Assembly (NCBI GenBank): GCA_937875885.1
Contig: CALEIO010000057.1
Coordinates: 1 to 8,301, forward strand
Length of the DNA stretch: 8,301 nt
Direction of reading: 5' to 3'
Source of the DNA: an uncultured Clostridia bacterium
GTDB lineage: Bacteria > Bacillota > Clostridia > Oscillospirales > Acutalibacteraceae
The notes beneath the pieces are model-generated. The model was not told the origin of the DNA and ran no database searches. It saw nothing but the letters and a program-made list of their open reading frames with translations. A program made the translations under genes and the position numbers. Shown in pieces: positions 4,945 through 8,301 of the stretch; position 1 is the first letter of the stretch; each line of letters begins with the position of its first letter.

Positions 4945-6845
4945 AATAATTTAGCAATGGTGTTTATACAGAAACAAAGAAATGTACCTATTGCTAATGG
5001 AATCAAAACAGAAACAAATGTCCATAGTTTGCTGTCTGTTTCTTTTTTTATTGCAAAACAGGTGGTTGAACATGGGAAGTGAAACAGACAGAAGATGCAG
5101 ACAGCTATTGCTGTTATAATTGTCCAGCCATTGTTATTCAATATAGTTCCAAGTTCAGATATAGAACTGTATTCTGTTAAGGTTGTGCTGTTTATATAAC
5201 CCATAAGTATTATGGGCAGTACAATTTCGTTTGCAGGAAATCCCAGGATAAATCCGAGAAGTATGAATCCATCCATTCCAAGTTTTTTGCCTAACGGATT
5301 CAGAAATTCTGCCAGGTGTGCGAATATGCTGCTGGTTCCGAAATTAATATTCGAAAGAAGCCATATAACAATTCCTGCCGGAATGGAAATTAGTATCGCT
5401 CGTGATAATACATAAATCACTTTTTCTTTTATGGTTGCAACTATAGTTTTTATGATTTTTGGTTTTCTGTATGGTGGCAATTCGATAATGAAAGAAGAAG
5501 TTTCGTTTGATGCGATTACTTTTGATAGTATAAATGCGGTGATGAAAGTTACTACAAAGGATAACAGTATTAGTGACGTTAACATAAAAGCTGAAGCTAT
5601 GTTTTTGTATGCCTGGTTTGCTTTGCTTGAAAAGTACAGACTGATTATTGCTATGAGCGTGGGCAGTCGACCATTACAAGGAACAAAACTGTTTGTTAAT
5701 GCAGATATCAGTCTTTCTTTTTTTGTAGACATAATTCTGCAACCTAACACTCCACATGTGTTGCACCCGAAACCCATAAGCATTGTAAGTGACAATTTAC
5801 CGTTGACTCCGGATTTTTTGAATATACTGTCAAGCATAAAGGCTATTCTGGGTAGATATCCTGAATCTTCTAAAAGTGCAAACAGAGGGAAGAATATAGC
5901 CGCTGGCGGTAACATTACGGATATAACCCAGGTTACTGTTGCGTATATTCCATCAACTATAAAGCTTGTTATTCTGCTGTTTATGTTTATATATTGCAGA
6001 AGATTTTCAAGGTGTTCCTTTATATATCCAAAACTACAACTGAGCCATTGGCTAGGGTAGTTTGCACCAATAATAGTCAGCCAGAAAATCAACAGAAATA
6101 TTGCCAGCATTATAGGCACACCTGTTATTTTGGAGGTAAAAAGTTTATCCAGTTTTCTGTCTTTTTCTGTGTATGCGTTGCCTTTGGTTGTGGTTGCTAT
6201 ATTGTATATTCTCTCAGCTAACAGTGATAACTGAACGGTTTCTTCTTCCTGTGAAAAACTATTTGATATGTTGTTAAACTCACAGTTTTTGTATGTGATA
6301 ATTTTCGTGTCTGCAACATCTGTAGCGGTTTCTATGAGTTTTGTTATGCCTTTGTTGTTGAGAGCGGAAATTGTAACTACCGGTATTCCTAATTGTAATG
6401 ATAACTCATCAAGATCTATAGTAATGTTTTTCTTTTTAAGCTCATCTGTCATATTAAGGCACATAACGCATTTGGTTGTTTTTGTAAGGATTTGTAGTGT
6501 CAATAGAAGGCTTTTTTCTAAAAAGCAGCTGTTTGCTACTATTATGGCGCAGTCATAGTCTTTTCCAGAAATGATGTCATTTGCAATAACTTCTTCTGCA
6601 GAGTTGCTGTGCAGAGAATAGATTCCCGGCAAATCAGTAATAATGCATTCTGAATTTTTGAATGTAAATCTGCCCTTGGTAGATTCAACTGTTTTGCCTG
6701 ACCAGTTTCCGGTGTGTTGGCTTTCCTTTGTCAACCTATTGAACAGGGTGCTTTTTCCGACGTTCGGGTTCCCCACAAGCAGGAGCTTGTAGATTTTGTT
6801 TGTGTGGGGGAGTGGACTTTCTGATGTTGGCTTCGTATTAATCAC
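4941..6845 (-). CDS. feoB: Ferrous iron transporter FeoB
   Basis: FeoB is an inner-membrane Fe(II) transporter with a cytoplasmic G domain. The G domain shows GNPNVGKST (G1, residues 25-33), TGNWSGKT (G2 region), DLPG (G3, 71-74), NMTD (G4, 131-134) and SALN (G5, 160-163). After a helical linker, hydrophobic segments begin near 242 and include about 294-325, 416-440, 478-500, 526-550, 573-592 and 608-630. The first gate reads GFGCNTCG (358-365), and VPCNGRLPTL (388-397) is the clostridial form of the second conserved block. At 634 residues it is shorter than E. coli FeoB (773), but no motif is missing. The GTG start at 6845 overlaps the feoA stop (GTGA) and has no strong ribosome binding site, so translation is probably coupled to feoA. 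Its TAA overlaps the sigK TAG on the other strand, leaving no room for a separate terminator. Confidence 0.95.
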   Translation of the reverse strand: MINTKPTSESPLPHTNKIYKLLLVGNPNVGKSTLFNRLTKESQHTGNWSGKTVESTKGRFTFKNSECIITDLPGIYSLHSNSAEEVIANDIISGKDYDCAIIVANSCFLEKSLLLTLQILTKTTKCVMCLNMTDELKKKNITIDLDELSLQLGIPVVTISALNNKGITKLIETATDVADTKIITYKNCEFNNISNSFSQEEETVQLSLLAERIYNIATTTKGNAYTEKDRKLDKLFTSKITGVPIMLAIFLLIFWLTIIGANYPSQWLSCSFGYIKEHLENLLQYININSRITSFIVDGIYATVTWVISVMLPPAAIFFPLFALLEDSGYLPRIAFMLDSIFKKSGVNGKLSLTMLMGFGCNTCGVLGCRIMSTKKERLISALTNSFVPCNGRLPTLIAIISLYFSSKANQAYKNIASAFMLTSLILLSFVVTFITAFILSKVIASNETSSFIIELPPYRKPKIIKTIVATIKEKVIYVLSRAILISIPAGIVIWLLSNINFGTSSIFAHLAEFLNPLGKKLGMDGFILLGFILGFPANEIVLPIILMGYINSTTLTEYSSISELGTILNNNGWTIITAIAVCIFCLFHFPCSTTCFAIKKETDSKLWTFVSVLIPLAIGTFLCFCINTIAKLF

Positions 6846-7081
6846 CGACTATCTGAAATTACGTTGATATTTTTTGCGTGTGATTTTCTTATAGCGACTA
6901 TTGTGTTTTTTACTTCGTATGCTGTAGGTCCCCAGAAGGGTGCTCTGAATATGGGCTTTATGGTGCTTCCTTTGATTATTCCAAGTTCCATCAATCTGTT
7001 TTTGTTTCTTTCGCATGAGTCTATGCTGTCTACAATGACACTTTTTCCAAGATGTGCATTGTTTAGTGTAATGGCTTTCAT
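6842..7081 (-). CDS. feoA: FeoA-family SH3-like protein
   Basis: This small cytoplasmic protein (79 residues) has the FeoA fold and helps FeoB-mediated iron uptake. NRLMELGIIKGSTIKPI and the following GPTAYEVKNTIVAIRKSHAKNI match the typical FeoA pattern (RLxxLGlxxGxxI, then a beta hairpin with ALRxxxAxxI). The start is ATG 7081 with GGGAG 8 nt upstream. Its stop overlaps the feoB start by 4 nt (TGA inside GTGA), marking a two-gene operon. It is divergent from cwlD, with an 85-bp gap. I see no convincing Fur box and no good sigma-A -35 upstream. Confidence 0.9.
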   Translation of the reverse strand: MKAITLNNAHLGKSVIVDSIDSCERNKNRLMELGIIKGSTIKPIFRAPFWGPTAYEVKNTIVAIRKSHAKNINVISDSR

Positions 7082-7109
7082 TGAGTGCTCTCCCAGATAT
7101 CAATTATTG

Positions 7110-7137
7110 TATTTTATGTTTAATGTGTGGTTTGTGT
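7110..7137 (-). promoter_or_regulatory. Weak candidate promoter for feoAB
   Basis: On the minus strand CATAAAATA (7118-7110) fits the sigma-K-type -10 CATAnnnTA. An AC (7137-7136) lies 17 nt upstream, but the stretch is rich in CA, so an AC at the right distance is easy to find. TAAAAT and TACAAT in the same place could also serve as sigma-A -10 boxes, without a matching -35. Either reading would give a short leader to feoA. Confidence 0.2.
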
Positions 7138-7166
7138 GTCTGAAGATTTTATTTACGGGTGATGTA

Positions 7167-7871
7167 ATGTTCAGAAAAACATATTTTTTGATAAACATTC
7201 TGTGCTTTTTTATAGCGTTGATTCTGCTGTATAAGTCAGTAGAAGCTGTTGGGGTTAATTCTTCGCTACAGTTAGCTGCTGAAAAGGTAAGGATAGTTAT
7301 TGATTGTGGTCACGGTGGCGAAGATGGCGGTGCTGTGTCTGTAGATGGTTTGCTTGAGAAAGATGTAAATCTTCAGATTGGTTTAGTTCTTGAAAAATTG
7401 TTTGTATCAGGTGGCTTTGAGGTTGTGATGATACGAAATACCGATACAGCTATATATGATGAAACTGCTAAGACTCTGCGTGAGAAAAAAGTGTCAGATT
7501 TACATAATCGCTCTGATGTTTGTAATAGTGATGAAAGAAATGTGTATATAAGCATTCATCAGAATAAGTTTGAAGATGCCAGGTATTCAGGTGCTCAGGT
7601 GTTTTATTCGAAAAATAATGTTAAGAGTAAAGAGTTGGCGGAGTCTGTACGTAAATCAGTAAACAATTTGATTCTGCCGGAAAATAAAAGAGAATGTAAA
7701 GAAGCAACAGAAAGTATATATGTACTCAACAAAGCTTTGGTGCCTGCCATATTGGTTGAGTGCGGATTTCTTTCTAACTACCAGGAGGCAAAACTGTTAA
7801 GTACAGAACAATACAGGAATCAGATGGCATATTCCATATATTGCGGTTTTCTTGAATATTATTATACGTAG
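7167..7871 (+). CDS. cwlD: Spore cortex N-acetylmuramoyl-L-alanine amidase CwlD
   Basis: CwlD is a zinc amidase (Amidase_3 family) that strips the stem peptide from muramic acid so that PdaA can form muramic-delta-lactam, the mark needed for cortex breakdown at germination. The expected zinc ligands are His49 in DCGHGGEDGGA, Glu64 in LLEKDVNL and His131 in SIHQNKF; Glu198 in VECGFLSN is the catalytic acid. Residues 5-24 form one hydrophobic helix, a signal anchor or signal peptide, so the enzyme acts outside the membrane. ATG 7167 follows GGTGAT (7158-7163), and 234 residues match Bacillus CwlD (237). The open frame extends further upstream to 6864, but that part is the reverse of feoA. GAQVFYS and SIYVLNKALVPAILVE are typical of CwlD over vegetative amidases. 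No clear sporulation promoter is visible in the 85-bp gap to feoA. Confidence 0.9.
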   Translation: MFRKTYFLINILCFFIALILLYKSVEAVGVNSSLQLAAEKVRIVIDCGHGGEDGGAVSVDGLLEKDVNLQIGLVLEKLFVSGGFEVVMIRNTDTAIYDETAKTLREKKVSDLHNRSDVCNSDERNVYISIHQNKFEDARYSGAQVFYSKNNVKSKELAESVRKSVNNLILPENKRECKEATESIYVLNKALVPAILVECGFLSNYQEAKLLSTEQYRNQMAYSIYCGFLEYYYT

Positions 7872-7886
7872 ATAATTAGAGGTTTC

Positions 7887-7915
7887 TTGACAAAAACGCT
7901 TTTGAACATTAAAAT
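7887..7915 (+). promoter_or_regulatory. Sigma-A promoter for radA
   Basis: TTGACA (7887-7892), a 17-nt spacer and TAAAAT (7910-7915) form a near-consensus vegetative promoter with one -10 mismatch. The expected start is near 7922, about 30 nt before the radA ATG. The promoter begins 15 nt after the cwlD stop, so radA need not depend on cwlD transcription. No terminator separates the two genes. Confidence 0.78.
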
Positions 7916-7952
7916 TATAGTATATGATTTTAGTTTTCGGAAGTGAGTATAT

Positions 7953-8301
7953 ATGGCGAAAATAAAGAGTGCATATATTTGCAGCGAATGTGGTTACGAA
8001 TCACCTAAATGGTACGGAAAATGTCCTTCTTGCGGTGAATGGAATACTATGAATGAAGAGGTTGTAACGAAGAGTGATAAAACTTCATTTGGTAATAAGC
8101 AAGCTGTTTATACAAAGCCTGTAAGCATAACAGAGATATCTACTAAAGATGAGCACAGATATGTTACAGCTATATCTGAACTTGACAGAGTTCTGGGTGG
8201 AGGAATTGTTAAGGGTAGCCTTATACTTTTAGGCGGTGACCCAGGAATTGGTAAATCTACAATACTTCTGCAGATTTGCAGACAGCTTTGCAGCAGTCTT
8301 A
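7953..8301 (+). CDS. radA: DNA repair protein RadA, 5' part
   Basis: RadA is a RecA-like ATPase and branch-migration helicase in recombination and repair. The visible 116 residues hold the N-terminal zinc finger CSEC...CPSC (Cys10, Cys13, Cys24, Cys27) in the usual setting YICSECGYESPKWYGKCPSC. ISELDRVLGGGIVKGS follows, and then the Walker A motif GGDPGIGKST (residues 94-103). The gene runs off the right edge; the full protein is normally about 450 residues. The ATG 7953 is preceded by GGAAGTGAG (7939-7947), an acceptable but imperfect ribosome binding site. Confidence 0.96.
   Translation, partial: MAKIKSAYICSECGYESPKWYGKCPSCGEWNTMNEEVVTKSDKTSFGNKQAVYTKPVSITEISTKDEHRYVTAISELDRVLGGGIVKGSLILLGGDPGIGKSTILLQICRQLCSSL

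Noticed and set aside
5431..6060. Plus-strand open frame of 209 codons
   Set aside because: It is the reverse of the FeoB membrane domain, which explains its hydrophobic content.
6864..7166. Extension of cwlD by 101 codons upstream
   Set aside because: This part is the reverse complement of feoA. The ribosome binding site and family length support ATG 7167.
7082..7166. Fur box in the feoA-cwlD gap
   Set aside because: GATATCAATTATTG has only scattered matches to the Fur consensus and no dyad symmetry of the right size.

Overview
The window looks like chromosomal DNA of a spore-forming member of the Clostridia, most likely an Oscillospirales/Ruminococcaceae-type gut anaerobe. The basis is AT-rich, Gram-positive-style DNA with strong GGAG-type ribosome binding sites and near-consensus sigma-A promoters. 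It also holds four genes of the endospore programme (cwlJ, gerQ, sigK, cwlD) and a clostridial-type FeoAB iron transporter. The genus is an inference.

Layout, left to right. (1) Positions 1-150 hold the edge of an unidentified minus-strand reading frame with no visible start, then a perfect 10-bp inverted repeat and a possible mother-cell (sigma-K/E-type) promoter. (2) Positions 154-1229 form a plus-strand pair recognisable as cwlJ-gerQ: a SleB/CwlJ-type cortex hydrolase and the coat protein that, in Bacillus, CwlJ depends on. The cwlJ frame is broken at about 404-420, in a way best explained by loss of one TA unit from a short dinucleotide run. gerQ is intact but has an unusual N-terminal half. 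(3) hemW (minus) converges on gerQ with a 17-bp overlap of 3' ends. (4) A 250-bp divergent regulatory region carries two almost perfect sigma-A promoters whose -35 regions lie in a 14-bp perfect inverted repeat, and a strong hairpin in the hemW leader. (5) prfC (release factor 3) ends at an intrinsic terminator whose 3' arm also carries the ribosome binding site of sigK. (6) sigK encodes an uninterrupted sigma-K with a hydrophobic pro-sequence. It converges on feoB, and the two stop codons overlap. (7) feoA-feoB form a minus-strand operon with overlapping stop and start. (8) cwlD and then radA (cut by the window edge) run on the plus strand; radA has its own near-consensus promoter.

Working together: sigK controls late mother-cell transcription, CwlD helps make the muramic-lactam mark in the cortex, and CwlJ with GerQ act in cortex breakdown during germination. 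These are mixed with housekeeping genes for heme handling (hemW), translation termination (prfC), ferrous iron uptake (feoAB) and DNA recombination (radA). I see no CRISPR array, tRNA, rRNA or insertion sequence, and no complete unknown defence or mobile system. The items most worth a second look are the broken cwlJ beside an intact gerQ, the terminator that contains the sigK ribosome binding site, and the mirrored hemW/prfC promoter region.
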